Positions 36,676 to 46,822 are shown, numbered from the stretch's first letter. The stretch is DNA of 64,000 bases from an uncultured Lachnospiraceae bacterium (GCA_946554445.1 CAMNSD010000007.1:82543-146542); one strand, 5' to 3'. Numbers and translations: made by a program. Notes: generated by a model not told the origin, from the sequence alone.

Positions 36676-37989
36676 CTACTCTTTTTGCCAAAAACAAGCT
36701 GTCAACAACAGGTAAAAATAGCAGACTATATTATGTATTCCCGGATTCCAGAATAAAAGCTGTATCAGAAAAACCATGGAAATCAAAATAAGGATACTCC
36801 TATCCGGCCTGTCCGGCGCATAGTTCCTGTACAGACTGTCCATAAACAACACCATCGATACTAATAAAAAGATTCCCGGCAGCACACCAATCACCTGAAA
36901 ACATTGTAAAATCCCACTTTTGCTTTGCACCACAGCCTCCGCCAAAGGAACCGCCCAAAATCTGACCATATCATATGACATATCCTCCGGCAATACTACC
37001 CTTCCGCCACCTACGACTACTGCTGCAAATATGACCAGTACCATGGCCGCAATAAATCGGTATCCCTTCTGCATCTTCTTGAGCACCAGCCTGTCTAAAT
37101 CCACCCCTTCCGGAATCCTGTCCCAGTAGTAAAAGAAGGCAACGCCTCCCGCCGCAATCAACAAGTCCAGATAAACGCCATACTTTAACGAATATGAAAC
37201 CTCCGTTCGTATGATCTGTGTGTATTCCGTGAGAAGACTCATATTGCTCAACATAAATAAATAGATAAAAAATAACTGCATCGACCGTTTTACTAACACG
37301 GCAGTCGATCTAAGCGCCACCGGGATCATCAGGAAATATAATCCCATCAACCATAGACTGATGACATTCTGGTTGAGAAACAATACGAAAAAACTGATCG
37401 CAGACACCATCATATAAAATAGGGAACGCATTTTATCGCGGCACGCACAGTACGCATGTACAGCAATCATTCCAACCAGCAAAAAATAGGAAGATACCTG
37501 CGCAGAGTCTGCCAGAAATGCTTCCATCACACTGCTCCTTAAACCGTCATTCAAACTGCACAGCAGATAGCACCCCGCCATCAGCAGACCACAGTACAAC
37601 AACAAATCCAGATAAAATGTTTTAAATTCTACACCCCCGGAAACCAACAGACACATGACCGCTAACGCGATCATTTCCGCATTCCAGGAAAAATCAATCC
37701 CGTCTTCTCCAGAAATACTAAAAAACTTTACAATAACCGATAGAATTGCATACAGAATGGCGGCAATGGCAACGGTGTCCGCCAGATATCTGATGGTGGG
37801 AAATGTCTCTCCCTCCCGGCCTGCATAAAGTATTTTCAAGAACACCCAGGTTGATGTTATGACTAAGAGCAGAAGACTGTATAACGGGAAGCCGGCAATC
37901 TCTATTTTTGCCACGGCGAACATGGATAGGGTTAATAAAATACAGATACATTTATCTTCCAGCCATGGATAGGTGATTTTGTGGTGCAT
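36676..37989 (-). CDS. Polytopic membrane protein, possible polymerase
   Basis: This 437-residue protein has about twelve membrane helices. The start ATG 37989 has AAAGGA 8 nt upstream. It has no clear Wzy_C or MBOAT motif; a large loop lies around 340-370. Position beside the ABC flippase and the boundary of the AT-rich island suggests a polymerase/ligase-type role, but this is inference. Its 5' end directly faces the truncated plus-strand remnant at 38,039, so it sits at the island edge. Confidence 0.55.
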   Translation of the reverse strand: MHHKITYPWLEDKCICILLTLSMFAVAKIEIAGFPLYSLLLLVITSTWVFLKILYAGREGETFPTIRYLADTVAIAAILYAILSVIVKFFSISGEDGIDFSWNAEMIALAVMCLLVSGGVEFKTFYLDLLLYCGLLMAGCYLLCSLNDGLRSSVMEAFLADSAQVSSYFLLVGMIAVHAYCACRDKMRSLFYMMVSAISFFVLFLNQNVISLWLMGLYFLMIPVALRSTAVLVKRSMQLFFIYLFMLSNMSLLTEYTQIIRTEVSYSLKYGVYLDLLIAAGGVAFFYYWDRIPEGVDLDRLVLKKMQKGYRFIAAMVLVIFAAVVVGGGRVVLPEDMSYDMVRFWAVPLAEAVVQSKSGILQCFQVIGVLPGIFLLVSMVLFMDSLYRNYAPDRPDRSILILISMVFLIQLLFWNPGIHNIVCYFYLLLTACFWQKE

Positions 37990-38038
37990 GGTGTGAGTCC
38001 TTTCTGAATTTTGTATCAAAATTTGTATTGAAATCAAT

Positions 38039-38371
38039 TTGGAATGTGAACGAAATTTAGTAGTTGTAAAAACTTCCCCAGGGATATATCATATCATTAA
38101 AGAGACATTTAAAGCACAAATTATCGTCACTGGAGAACTATCTATGGTATGCGAAGGATTATTTAACCTTTTTGGTACAACTTCTGAGGAAGTAATCGCC
38201 CGGGCGAAGAAAGAATCGGATGATTATTATCTACCTCAGATCAATGAATTATCTTCAAATAATAAAACTCTGTCTTCTCAGATTGATTACTTAAAAAATC
38301 TTCTAATACAGAACAACATTTCCTTTAATTTAGAAGCTGCAATGGAAGGGGTGAATATGCCCAATCAGTGA
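38039..38371 (+). pseudogene. Remnant of an Rpn/PD-(D/E)XK-type protein C-terminus
   Basis: This is the only plus-strand coding segment between 1 and 59.7 kb. The 110-codon frame (NLVVVKTSPGIYHIIKET, AQIIVTGELS) resembles the region after the nuclease core of PD-(D/E)XK/Rpn-like proteins in Clostridia, then jumps to a coiled-coil tail (KKESDDYYLPQINELSS). No ATG starts the frame at its 5' end; ATG 38144, with GGAG 9 nt upstream, could give a 75-residue peptide. It seems truncated at the 5' side by the island boundary. Relation to the Rpn gene at 52,097 is by type only; they do not align by eye. Confidence 0.45.
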
Positions 38372-38413
38372 TGGTTGGGCATTTCGTCTCTTTCACATCT
38401 ATTACCCATATTT

Positions 38414-39415
38414 TCATAATGCTGTCTTTAAAACTCTTTCACAAATTTTATATAGATAAGCAGTTAAAATCGTAACCGCTATTACTAAGAGAGCATAGAC
38501 CATATCATTTTCAATCCATGGTCTCAATATTTCTATAAACAATGGATGTAAAAGAAAAATCTCATACGAACATTCTCCTAGCCACATAGTCACCTTGTTT
38601 CCCAGACTAAACCAGTGCAAAAGTATAATTACTACCAATACAAAAGAAATTGATGCTGCATTTCTGGCTATTAGCAATCCACTTGCCCCCCCCCCACGCA
38701 CAATAAACAGGCAAATAGAAGACAACATTACGACACTGCAGCATATAATCTTAATCATCGGCTTTCTTAACACAAATAATTCTTTAAATCTGTCTCTATA
38801 TATAAAATAAATAATGCCAAGCCAAAAACATAATGTACTCCCATACCACGGATTTTCAAATTCAAATCCATATGCAACACATATAAATACGATTGAATAA
38901 AACAAGATAATCAAATGAAATTTTTTCAAATTATTTTGCATTTTGATACTCATATAAAAAACGAAATATAGCATCAATAATTCCCACACATACCAATTAG
39001 TTCTCAGAAAAAACGTCTTGGGAAACATAATATTGAGCATATACAACATATTTCGATTAATCATACTATGTAAAATAACATCTACAAGAAAAACTATATA
39101 TGCTGGAATTAAAACTTTCCTGATTTTATTGGGGACAAACTTTGTCAAGTAATTATTTTTATTCGCCATACTGTACATAAGCCCATAACCGGACAATGCA
39201 AAAAAGATGCCGACAAACAAAACACCCGCCTTTCTGTTTGGAAATAATGCTATGGATTCAGTGGCTACCCCCAAATGTCCAATCATAATCTCAATGGAAC
39301 AAATTCCCCTCAAGGCTATGGAGTTGTTTAAATTAAAGGCTGTGTTTGATATTTCTTGATTGTATTTAATACCTGTTAAAACAAGTGTTAGCCATAAAAA
39401 TACGATTGAAATCAA
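38414..39415 (-). CDS. Acyltransferase 3 family protein with in-frame G10 tract
   Basis: This is a 333-residue, roughly ten-helix protein from a TTG start (39,415, AGG 8 nt upstream). LNNSIALRGICSIEIMIGHLG gives the conserved Arg/His pair, and ECSYEIFLLHPLF the conserved late motif of O-acyltransferases of polysaccharides. In an otherwise AT-rich gene there are ten consecutive G (minus strand) at 38,686-38,695 coding VRGGGASG. At ten residues the frame is intact (ON) and reads to the conserved C-terminus. Gain or loss of one G would truncate the protein, so this looks like a slippage-controlled acyltransferase. Confidence 0.85.
   Translation of the reverse strand: MISIVFLWLTLVLTGIKYNQEISNTAFNLNNSIALRGICSIEIMIGHLGVATESIALFPNRKAGVLFVGIFFALSGYGLMYSMANKNNYLTKFVPNKIRKVLIPAYIVFLVDVILHSMINRNMLYMLNIMFPKTFFLRTNWYVWELLMLYFVFYMSIKMQNNLKKFHLIILFYSIVFICVAYGFEFENPWYGSTLCFWLGIIYFIYRDRFKELFVLRKPMIKIICCSVVMLSSICLFIVRGGGASGLLIARNAASISFVLVVIILLHWFSLGNKVTMWLGECSYEIFLLHPLFIEILRPWIENDMVYALLVIAVTILTAYLYKICERVLKTAL
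38686..38695. repeat. Homopolymer C10 (G10 on coding strand)
   Basis: Ten consecutive C on the plus strand lie inside the minus-strand acyltransferase gene. The surrounding sequence is strongly AT-rich, so the tract is not explained by composition. It is the longest G/C homopolymer I noticed in the window. Confidence 0.95.
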
Positions 39416-39454
39416 CTGTAGTACCTGCTCTCCATTGTGCCGAAATATCCGGGG

Positions 39455-40870
39455 TTATCTAAAAATATTAATCAGTTTCCTCACATCTTTCCTATAAATA
39501 AAAAAATATATAAATAGAATAAATATTGCCACTACTGTTCCCACAAAAGATTTATTTACAAACATTAACCGCCAAAATATCATATACATTGCCATGATAA
39601 ATACTGTTAATAAAAATCGTTTGGATATTATCAACAATTTCATTTTACATAGTACAATCGCACATACAAAATTTGACACTATGTATCCGACCAGTGTTGC
39701 TACAGCTGCGCCTTCAATTCCTAATACGGGTATCAATATATAATTAAGTACAATATTTGATATTGTTCCTGATATAAGAATCAATATGCTGGGCCATGTT
39801 TTTTTCACTACCAAAAATTGATTGCTTGCTACTTGAAAAAGCATTTGAAGTAATGGCGCTAAAAAAAGATATGGCGCCACTATGTATCCATCTAAATATT
39901 GCTCCGTAAAAACTATGTTAAAAATCAAATAACTCCACGCACATATAAATAAAGAAACAGCAAATGAGATTGTTCCAAGATATTCAAAAATCAATGAATT
40001 TCCCTTTACTTGATTTTCTTCTTTCATTGTTGAAAACGCAAAAAATTGCCAGCCTCCCGCAAACGCTGTATAAATCAGCTGACTACATCCCCCTAATTTA
40101 CAACCTGCCGAATATATTCCGGCTGCACCAGCTCCAATCATATTCGTTATCATTACTTTATCACAGGAATTGAATACCCAATAAACAATAAAATTAGGCA
40201 AAAGAGGTATTGCAATTACTAATAATTGCCTTAATAATTTTCTATCAAAGTGCTTTAGTGCAAACCATTTCCGGTTCATTATAAAAAAAATAATTTCCAT
40301 AGTAATACCAGAAATTACCACAGCCAAAGGTAATGCAACCACATAATATCCTGACAACAATAACGGTATTGCAACTGTATAGGAAATAATTGGACTTATT
40401 GTGTTTACAACCAAAAAAATTTTTTTCTTATTCTGCATCCTGGTCGGCATCGAAACAATGCTATTAGTAGCACTAACTAAAGTAGCCACCGCAGATAAAT
40501 AAATAATATACGAATATTTTCTATTACCAAAAAAAATTTGCGCCATCCATTCTCGGTTTACCAACATAATGATAAATATAATGATAGATGTAAACACCGT
40601 AAAAATTAACGCCGTTGAACATACGCTTTTTTTAAATTGTTTATCATCTTTCTCAAAAAACATACGATACCCAGCATCATACATTCCCATGACCGCCAAT
40701 GCATTACCAATGTTTACTATCGCGTTGGATAAATCACTTATACCATAATACTCCGTATTCGGCATAAGCCGGGTGATAATCGGAATCATAATAAATGGTA
40801 TAATTCTGCTGATTATTCCTCCAACTCCATAAACTAGAAAATTTTCTAAAAATAATTTAATTTTATTCAT
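39455..40870 (-). CDS. Oligosaccharide flippase (Wzx, MATE/MOP superfamily)
   Basis: This 471-residue protein has about 12-14 membrane helices. ENFLVYGVGGIISRIIPFI at the N-terminus is characteristic of polysaccharide transport proteins (RfbX/Wzx). Later regions include LPNFIVYWVFNSCDKVMI and GAGAAGIYSAG. It flips undecaprenyl-diphosphate-linked repeat units. It overlaps the HAD gene by 4 nt. Base composition is strongly AT-rich, so it belongs to the inserted island and is separate from the PglK-like ABC exporter of the core. Confidence 0.9.
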   Translation of the reverse strand: MNKIKLFLENFLVYGVGGIISRIIPFIMIPIITRLMPNTEYYGISDLSNAIVNIGNALAVMGMYDAGYRMFFEKDDKQFKKSVCSTALIFTVFTSIIIFIIMLVNREWMAQIFFGNRKYSYIIYLSAVATLVSATNSIVSMPTRMQNKKKIFLVVNTISPIISYTVAIPLLLSGYYVVALPLAVVISGITMEIIFFIMNRKWFALKHFDRKLLRQLLVIAIPLLPNFIVYWVFNSCDKVMITNMIGAGAAGIYSAGCKLGGCSQLIYTAFAGGWQFFAFSTMKEENQVKGNSLIFEYLGTISFAVSLFICAWSYLIFNIVFTEQYLDGYIVAPYLFLAPLLQMLFQVASNQFLVVKKTWPSILILISGTISNIVLNYILIPVLGIEGAAVATLVGYIVSNFVCAIVLCKMKLLIISKRFLLTVFIMAMYMIFWRLMFVNKSFVGTVVAIFILFIYFFIYRKDVRKLINIFR

Positions 40871-41514
40871 CTCAAACCATTGCGTTCCTCTTTCTCTATT
40901 TCATGCATAACATTCCGCAAAGAATTATAAGATTTCATTTTTTTGTTTTCCCAATAATTTTTGCTACGAAATCCTCTATTTAACATAAAATTAGTAATTT
41001 TAGTATCTTCTACACAATCAGCTTCCGTATCACCTATAACAATATTTATATCTCCAAGATTATGTAATATATATTCTTTTTTTTTGGTTTTTGCCTCTAT
41101 TGGGGACACAATCATAATTTCATCAAGCAACCTATTGACTTTTGATTTCTCAATAAATTTCAAAACTCCTTCTCTATTTTTTCGTGCGGAAACAATTATA
41201 ACTTGAAATCCATTCGTTTTTAAAAATGTCAAAAAATCCAGGGCGTCATCATACCATACATCTTTCATAATTTCTTCATCTAGTTCAATCATCTCCACCC
41301 ATTTTAAAAATATTTTTTCTATTAAAGTGGAATCTATCTGCAACTTTTTTTCTAAATAATCTTTTGTAGAATAACCATCCGCTTTATACCTAAGAAAATC
41401 ATCAATACACAAATTGTTTGAACAATATTTTCTAAGCGCTTTATGCAGAACTGATATATGTCTTGCCTTACTATCAATTAAAGTGCCGTCCAAATCAATA
41501 AATGCTTTCTTCAT
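40867..41514 (-). CDS. HAD-superfamily hydrolase
   Basis: This 215-residue protein starts MKKAFIDLDGTLIDSKARH, the HAD motif I (DxDGT), then has motif II VIIVSARKNR, and a late NIVIGDTEADCV (motif IV). The start ATG 41514, with AGGAA upstream, lies within the end of the ATP-grasp gene (20-nt overlap). It is a small-molecule or sugar-phosphate phosphatase type. Coupling to an ATP-grasp gene is seen in capsule loci, and the two may act on one substituent. A run of nine A on the coding strand (plus-strand T at 41,087-41,095) lies in its Lys-rich segment. Confidence 0.8.
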   Translation of the reverse strand: MKKAFIDLDGTLIDSKARHISVLHKALRKYCSNNLCIDDFLRYKADGYSTKDYLEKKLQIDSTLIEKIFLKWVEMIELDEEIMKDVWYDDALDFLTFLKTNGFQVIIVSARKNREGVLKFIEKSKVNRLLDEIMIVSPIEAKTKKKEYILHNLGDINIVIGDTEADCVEDTKITNFMLNRGFRSKNYWENKKMKSYNSLRNVMHEIEKEERNGLR

Positions 41515-42430
41515 AAACAATTTCCTCATAGTATCTGGTCACAACACTCCCCCATCCTACCCTTGCATTTAATGAACACTCATGCAGGGTACCACTTGCA
41601 ATCTCTTTAAATTTCATCAAATAATCCGGGCATACTGCCAATGTTGCACCTCCACATCCGGAAAATCTATAATTTATTTCAATGAACCAATATTTATCAT
41701 ATCTATCCTTTATAAATTGTATATTTGAAAAGCCCGGCAATTTATACTTTTGAAGAATCGCTTTTGCAAAGGCAATCAATAATGTATCTTCTGAAATACG
41801 CACTTTTGTAGCCAGTCCACTTTTTATTTCTAATCTTTCTCTTGGAACTATATAAATAGGTTCTCCCTTCCCATCCGCTAAAATATCTACCGTATACTCT
41901 TTCCCGTCCTCAATACATCTTTGTAAAAACTTATCTTTTTCTAAAAAGTCACCGCATTTTTCTCCAATTTCCAAAAAAACAATTCCTTTACTGCCTACAG
42001 ATATTCTATCTCTCAATATTCGTTTTATTGAAACATTATCAACGCTTAATATCTCAGGTACATAGATTCCAATATTTTTCATCTTGCAAGAACAAACATA
42101 CTTATCTCTTATTTCTTCTATTGTCGAAATATTTGGAACTATACATTGACATCTAATCTTATTTATATCTTTTGAGCATGTATAAACTTCAATATCATTA
42201 ATTGGGATCAGCAGTTCTATATTTTCCAATAAGATAATCTCATTTAATTTCTCTACGAAGTTTTTCTCTGTAGCCAACGGAACTTGATAAAATTTATCCG
42301 CCAGCAAACTCCCCGCAGTGTACCCTATAGCATTTATATCTGTAGCGACAACATAATCTCCTAATTTTTTTAGATACTTAATTAAATTAACACATGTAGC
42401 TGTTCCGGCAGAGGTTAATAATATTCTCAT
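41495..42430 (-). CDS. ATP-grasp protein (carbamoyl-phosphate-synthase-like)
   Basis: This 311-residue protein starts MRILLTSAGTATCVNLIKYL and has the Rossmann-type pre-ATP-grasp domain (VVATDINAIGYTAG). An ATP-grasp fold follows with SVGSKGIVFLE, DGKEYTVDILADG and GFSNIQFIKDRYDKYWFIEINYRFSGCGG. It is a relative of, but clearly different from, the pair at 16,014 and 61,019. AT-rich. The ATG start at 42,430 was preferred over a GTG at 42,448. It ends overlapping the HAD gene. It probably joins an amino or carboxyl compound in glycan modification; substrate unknown. Confidence 0.78.
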   Translation of the reverse strand: MRILLTSAGTATCVNLIKYLKKLGDYVVATDINAIGYTAGSLLADKFYQVPLATEKNFVEKLNEIILLENIELLIPINDIEVYTCSKDINKIRCQCIVPNISTIEEIRDKYVCSCKMKNIGIYVPEILSVDNVSIKRILRDRISVGSKGIVFLEIGEKCGDFLEKDKFLQRCIEDGKEYTVDILADGKGEPIYIVPRERLEIKSGLATKVRISEDTLLIAFAKAILQKYKLPGFSNIQFIKDRYDKYWFIEINYRFSGCGGATLAVCPDYLMKFKEIASGTLHECSLNARVGWGSVVTRYYEEIVYEESIY

Positions 42431-42505
42431 TTTTACTCTATATAACACCTTGTACTTTCTACTATAATTTTCCTGTCCTTAGCTTCCCTTACCTGTCATA
42501 TATTT

Positions 42506-43603
42506 CTAAAACTCATTAATACATTGAATCACCCAATCAATCTGCTTTTTGGTCATTCCTGGGTACAACGGCAGACTCACTTCCTGACTACATATCATTT
42601 TGGTCACCGGATAAAAATCCACCTGCTCACGATATTGTTCATATGCCTTTTGCTCCATAATAGGGATTGGATAGTGTATGTTCACCGTAATTTTCTTTTT
42701 CTTCATGTAATTGATGAAATCTATTCTATCAGCAACCAATATCGGATATATATGAAAAACATGTTCTTCCATATTTTGAGGCAATGTAGGTAATATGACC
42801 TTCTTGTTTTCTATTTTTTCTTGATATATTTCTGCAATCTGTCTCCGTTCTTTATTCCATTGATCTAAATATCGTAACTTAATCAATAGGAACGCCGCCT
42901 GTATTTCATCCAACCTCGAATTACACCCTTGAAACACATGATTATACTTGATATAGGAACCATAATTTCCATAAGCCCTTATTCTCTCTGCAATTTCTTT
43001 GTCATTTGTTATGACAGCGCCACCATCACCCAATGCTCCAAGATTTTTTCCAGGATAAAAACTAAATGCCGCAGCATCCCCTAAGTTTCCCACTCTAACT
43101 CCACCCAATTTTGCTCCGTGTGCCTGTGCTGCATCCTCAATAACTTTTAAATTATATTTATCTGCTATAATTTTAACCTTTGTGACATCTACTGCCCTTC
43201 CATACAAATGAACCACAATAATAGCTTTTGTTTTTACGGTAATCTTATCCTCTATCTGCCTGACATCAATATTATATGTATCTTTATCAGCATCAACAAA
43301 AATCGGAGTTGCCCCCACATATGTGATCGCCAGCACAGTAGCAATAAATGTATTTGCTGGAACAATAACCTCATCACCTTGTCCAATTCCATACGCCAAT
43401 AAGATCAACCGAATCGCATCTAATCCATTTCCACATCCCACGCATTGACTTGCTCCACAATAAGATGCAAAAGCTTCCTCAAAATCTTTATCCGCTTTTC
43501 CCCCGATAAACCACTGCCGATCCATTACTTGTTGATATGCTTCATCCAGTTCTATTTGGATTTTATTATGTATTTTCTTTAAATCTAAGTATGCTACATC
43601 CAT
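42506..43603 (-). CDS. fdtB: dTDP-3-amino-3,6-dideoxyhexose aminotransferase
   Basis: This 365-residue DegT-family enzyme follows the FdtB/QdtB pattern: MDRQWFIGG near the N-terminus, [39 protein letters not shown] Lys186 in [16 protein letters not shown], and [14 protein letters not shown]. It aminates C3 of the 3-keto-6-deoxy nucleotide sugar made by FdtA to give dTDP-Fuc3N or Qui3N. It lies 9 nt after fdtA, and both are AT-rich. No FdtC-type acetyltransferase follows; the usual N-acylation enzyme is missing in this cluster. Confidence 0.9.
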   Translation of the reverse strand: MDVAYLDLKKIHNKIQIELDEAYQQVMDRQWFIGGKADKDFEEAFASYCGASQCVGCGNGLDAIRLILLAYGIGQGDEVIVPANTFIATVLAITYVGATPIFVDADKDTYNIDVRQIEDKITVKTKAIIVVHLYGRAVDVTKVKIIADKYNLKVIEDAAQAHGAKLGGVRVGNLGDAAAFSFYPGKNLGALGDGGAVITNDKEIAERIRAYGNYGSYIKYNHVFQGCNSRLDEIQAAFLLIKLRYLDQWNKERRQIAEIYQEKIENKKVILPTLPQNMEEHVFHIYPILVADRIDFINYMKKKKITVNIHYPIPIMEQKAYEQYREQVDFYPVTKMICSQEVSLPLYPGMTKKQIDWVIQCINEF

Positions 43604-43612
43604 TCCTTTTAC

Positions 43613-44029
43613 CTATATCTTCTTCAAAGATTTGTTTTTTACACAATTAATAAAATCATCATAATCTCTAATATAATCCTGCTCATCATACATATCTGAT
43701 GCTAATACCATCAGCACGGCATCAGGTGAAAAATCATACATTTCCCTCCACATATTATTTGCTATATACAAGCCTTCATAAGGTCTCTCCAAAGGAATGA
43801 TTTTCTTTTCATATCCATTGTCTAATCTTACTTTGCAACTTCCATGGATACATACTAATATCTGCTCTAAAGTTCTGTGAGCATGTTTGCCTCTGACCAC
43901 CCCTGCGACTGTATCATACATATAGTAAACCCGTTTGATTTCAAACGGTATATCCCTATATTCTTCTAGCGCGACGAGCTGGCCTCTATCATCACCATGC
44001 GGTTGAAAAACGTACTTTACTATTTGCAT
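43613..44029 (-). CDS. fdtA: dTDP-4-keto-6-deoxyglucose 3,4-ketoisomerase
   Basis: This 138-residue cupin-type ketoisomerase has RGQLVALEE, YDTVAGVVRGKHAHRTLEQ (His49/His51), NMWREMYDFS and YDEQDYIRDYDDF, all typical of FdtA/QdtA. It converts dTDP-4-keto-6-deoxyglucose to the 3-keto sugar used by FdtB. The start ATG 44029 has AAGG upstream. The precursor enzymes RmlA/RmlB are not in this window. FdtA and QdtA differ in product stereochemistry, which I cannot decide by eye. Confidence 0.93.
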   Translation of the reverse strand: MQIVKYVFQPHGDDRGQLVALEEYRDIPFEIKRVYYMYDTVAGVVRGKHAHRTLEQILVCIHGSCKVRLDNGYEKKIIPLERPYEGLYIANNMWREMYDFSPDAVLMVLASDMYDEQDYIRDYDDFINCVKNKSLKKI

Positions 44030-44072
44030 ATTCTACCTTCTCTATCAATAAATTAATTTATTCTATTGTTTA

Positions 44073-44996
44073 TTATCCAATCCTGTTACGAATTGCTTTG
44101 ATTAATGGTACTGGCATAAATAAGTATAAAAAATATGACCATATATAAAAAAGACTCTTACTTCCATATTGCTTTTTTAACTTGTACCGAAAAGCAACCA
44201 TTTTCTCTGTCATCACAGCATAATACATTTTTTCTTGTAGAAGCAGTTTTACTTTTTCTTTTAAGCAGAAAGAAATTAAAGATTCTTTAAACAGCCCTTC
44301 ACTATGGCAGAGTGAATCTCCTGAAATTCTATATTTTGCCTGTATACTCTCTATTAGTAAAAACTCATAGCGATTTTGCTTTAATTTAACTAAAAAAGGA
44401 TAATCCTCAAGCATCGGGAATCTTTCATCAAACATTCCCACATTATCAAACACCTTTTTAGGAATAACTCCCCAAGATGGACCTGCTATATAATTATCCT
44501 TCAATAACTCTCGATACATCTTCTCTTGGCTTGAATTTAATATCCTATATCCTCTGTCGCAGAAACGCTGCATATTTCGATTTAGCTGTAAATTCGGTCC
44601 AAATATTCTAACTTTATAGAAATTTATCTTTTGGGGATATAAGGATAAACAATCCATTGATACTCTTATGGCTTCAGGCAGCAATATATCGTCTCCCGCT
44701 GTAAATTTTAAATAATCTCCTTTAGCTTTTTTAATAGCCTTATTTAAATTTTTTACAACTCCTTGATTGATATCATTTTCTAAAACTACTGCATTCAAAA
44801 ACCTGTCACTATTTATAGATAACCAATTTTGTACAACTTTCACGGTTGTATCCGTAGAGTTATCGTCCGTTATTATTAATTCCAATTTTTCATATGTTTG
44901 ATTAAATATACTGTCTAATGCTTCCTCTATCGTATCTGAATTATTATAGGTAGGTACAATTACGCTTACCATAAACTCCATATCATTTTTCTTCAA
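44073..44996 (-). CDS. Family 2 glycosyltransferase
   Basis: This 307-residue GT-A enzyme has VSVIVPTYNNSDTIEEALDSIFNQTYEKLELIITDDNSTD, NKAIKKAKGDYLKFTAGDD, and AGPSWGV and MLEDYPFLVKL, as in the WcaA/capsule group. It starts at TTG 44996, which has a strong GGAGG, or at an internal ATG six codons later. It adds a sugar of the repeat unit, probably the Fdt-derived one by proximity to fdtA. Confidence 0.88.
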   Translation of the reverse strand: MKKNDMEFMVSVIVPTYNNSDTIEEALDSIFNQTYEKLELIITDDNSTDTTVKVVQNWLSINSDRFLNAVVLENDINQGVVKNLNKAIKKAKGDYLKFTAGDDILLPEAIRVSMDCLSLYPQKINFYKVRIFGPNLQLNRNMQRFCDRGYRILNSSQEKMYRELLKDNYIAGPSWGVIPKKVFDNVGMFDERFPMLEDYPFLVKLKQNRYEFLLIESIQAKYRISGDSLCHSEGLFKESLISFCLKEKVKLLLQEKMYYAVMTEKMVAFRYKLKKQYGSKSLFYIWSYFLYLFMPVPLIKAIRNRIG

Positions 44997-45049
44997 AAAC
45001 TGCCTCCTTACCCATACTTTTATAATTGCATAGTTAAAAATCTAAAATC

Positions 45050-46822
45050 TTAACGTATAAAACATAATCTTAGATTTCCAAATATTCCCTTATCTTTCAA
45101 ATGCCCTTTACACACAATAAGTGCATTATTTAAATCATCATTTTTATTCGTCAATAATATCAACTCCTCATTTGTCCCACATATCTCATTTAGTTTTTCA
45201 TCATCAATAACATGAATCGGTACATCCGGCATATTATATTGCAGCCATTTAGGTTCCATACTGAATAAGTCTAACTCTTCATTTTTTAAGTAATATATTT
45301 CGCAATTTGGCATATAATCTTCTATCTCATGAATGATCGTATATACTTCCATTCTGCTTTTTCTTATTTCATCTGGAAATACTCCCGCATAATAACTGAT
45401 AAAAGAATAAAATACTAAAAAACTTACAGCCCACACTCTAATCCTTGCTGTTTTTTTTAAACCTATTTGCAATATAAAACATATAACCATCCATGAAAGG
45501 CAGAAATATAATATAGTAAATGTATAGGCTGCTCGTTTCTCTCCCTGCATCCCTTGCTGTAAAGCTTTTTGATAGAATCCCCCGATAAATGGAGCACAGC
45601 TTGTATTAAAATTTTCTGCTGCCAAATTCACTTTTTCCCAAACAGCCAGCAGAAGGATTCCACTAAAAAACCAAAACCCTAACACTATTTTTCTAATTTT
45701 TTGGGGGTTAAGCAGTGCATATCCAAATACTATACTTAAGAAAGGTCCCAGCGCATTATCAAAATATCTCGAGTAGACAATAAAATCTTTCCTTGCTTCC
45801 CATGAAAGCATTTGTCCCGCACAGAGCAATAAAGATATACATGCTGAAACAATTGCAAAAAAAATTAGTATCTCCTTACCATCACTATTTTGCCAGTATA
45901 AATCCTTTGTGAAAAAGTATTCCTTACATCTGATGCAAATCATCCATACTGCTCCCGGCAATAGGATTCCCGTACTAATTATCAATACAAATAGCTTCCC
46001 ATATAATGAAATTAATAGCTGTTTCCCTGATACAAATATCCTGCTTATATACCCCAAAATACTTTTACTGTTTAATGCGGCATTATTAATACCGGAAGCT
46101 TCAGAATTTGCATAGACCAATTCTATCTGATTTGTTTTAATCCAGCTAATTAATAAATATATAAGAATAAGAGTCAACATAAAGAGGCAAAAAGACTTAG
46201 CTGATTTTTTTTCTTTATTAAAAACTAAAAAAAGGCTAACTATACCTGCAAAAATAATACCTATTGTCCTTACATGTGTAAAATACATATAACCCAAAAC
46301 AATTATCAAAAGTGATACCGTACGATAACAAAACTTGTCCATCATTTTTGTTAACAAGAAGGCCGTACACCACATTAAAAAATATATAAATGTTTCACTC
46401 CAGGCAATTTGCGCCTGAAGAATATTACTAGGATAAATAATAGTAATAAGGCTAATAAAAACAATACTTTCTTCTGATAGATTCTGAACAGTCCTTCTAA
46501 CAAATTTTTGACACATAAAAAAAGACAGAATTAAAAATACAATGTTTAAAGCAACCGCTGACTGATACCAAAACGGCTGTGGACACAACTTTATAATTGG
46601 AAGCAATAGCAAACTATATCCTAACCCATAATATGGATTTTCATATAATAATTCGCTCCAGTCATAACCCGCCAATGTAGCTGCATTCCCCCAATATCCA
46701 AACTCATCACAAAAAATAGCTGGCATTTTACAATTAGATAATCTTACACTGCATAATAAAATAATGGTTAGTATTGAAAATAAATCTAACAGGACTTTTC
46801 TATGATTATCCATAGTTAACAT
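45050..46822 (-). CDS. Polytopic membrane protein, GT-C-like
   Basis: This is a protein of about 590 residues and some 12 helices, with a C-terminal soluble domain. ATG 46822 has AAGGAG ten nt upstream and is preferred over ATG 46852. The early outer-loop segment ICDEFGYWGNAATLAGYDWSEL (acidic pair) and GLGYSLLLLP show it to be a paralogue of the 54,506-56,308 protein (DEFGYWASAAKALGYDWSN ... SFGYGMIL). GT-C transferases carry the catalytic Asp/Glu in this first loop. It belongs to the AT-rich island, whereas its paralogue does not. Confidence 0.65.
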   Translation of the reverse strand: MLTMDNHRKVLLDLFSILTIILLCSVRLSNCKMPAIFCDEFGYWGNAATLAGYDWSELLYENPYYGLGYSLLLLPIIKLCPQPFWYQSAVALNIVFLILSFFMCQKFVRRTVQNLSEESIVFISLITIIYPSNILQAQIAWSETFIYFLMWCTAFLLTKMMDKFCYRTVSLLIIVLGYMYFTHVRTIGIIFAGIVSLFLVFNKEKKSAKSFCLFMLTLILIYLLISWIKTNQIELVYANSEASGINNAALNSKSILGYISRIFVSGKQLLISLYGKLFVLIISTGILLPGAVWMICIRCKEYFFTKDLYWQNSDGKEILIFFAIVSACISLLLCAGQMLSWEARKDFIVYSRYFDNALGPFLSIVFGYALLNPQKIRKIVLGFWFFSGILLLAVWEKVNLAAENFNTSCAPFIGGFYQKALQQGMQGEKRAAYTFTILYFCLSWMVICFILQIGLKKTARIRVWAVSFLVFYSFISYYAGVFPDEIRKSRMEVYTIIHEIEDYMPNCEIYYLKNEELDLFSMEPKWLQYNMPDVPIHVIDDEKLNEICGTNEELILLTNKNDDLNNALIVCKGHLKDKGIFGNLRLCFIR

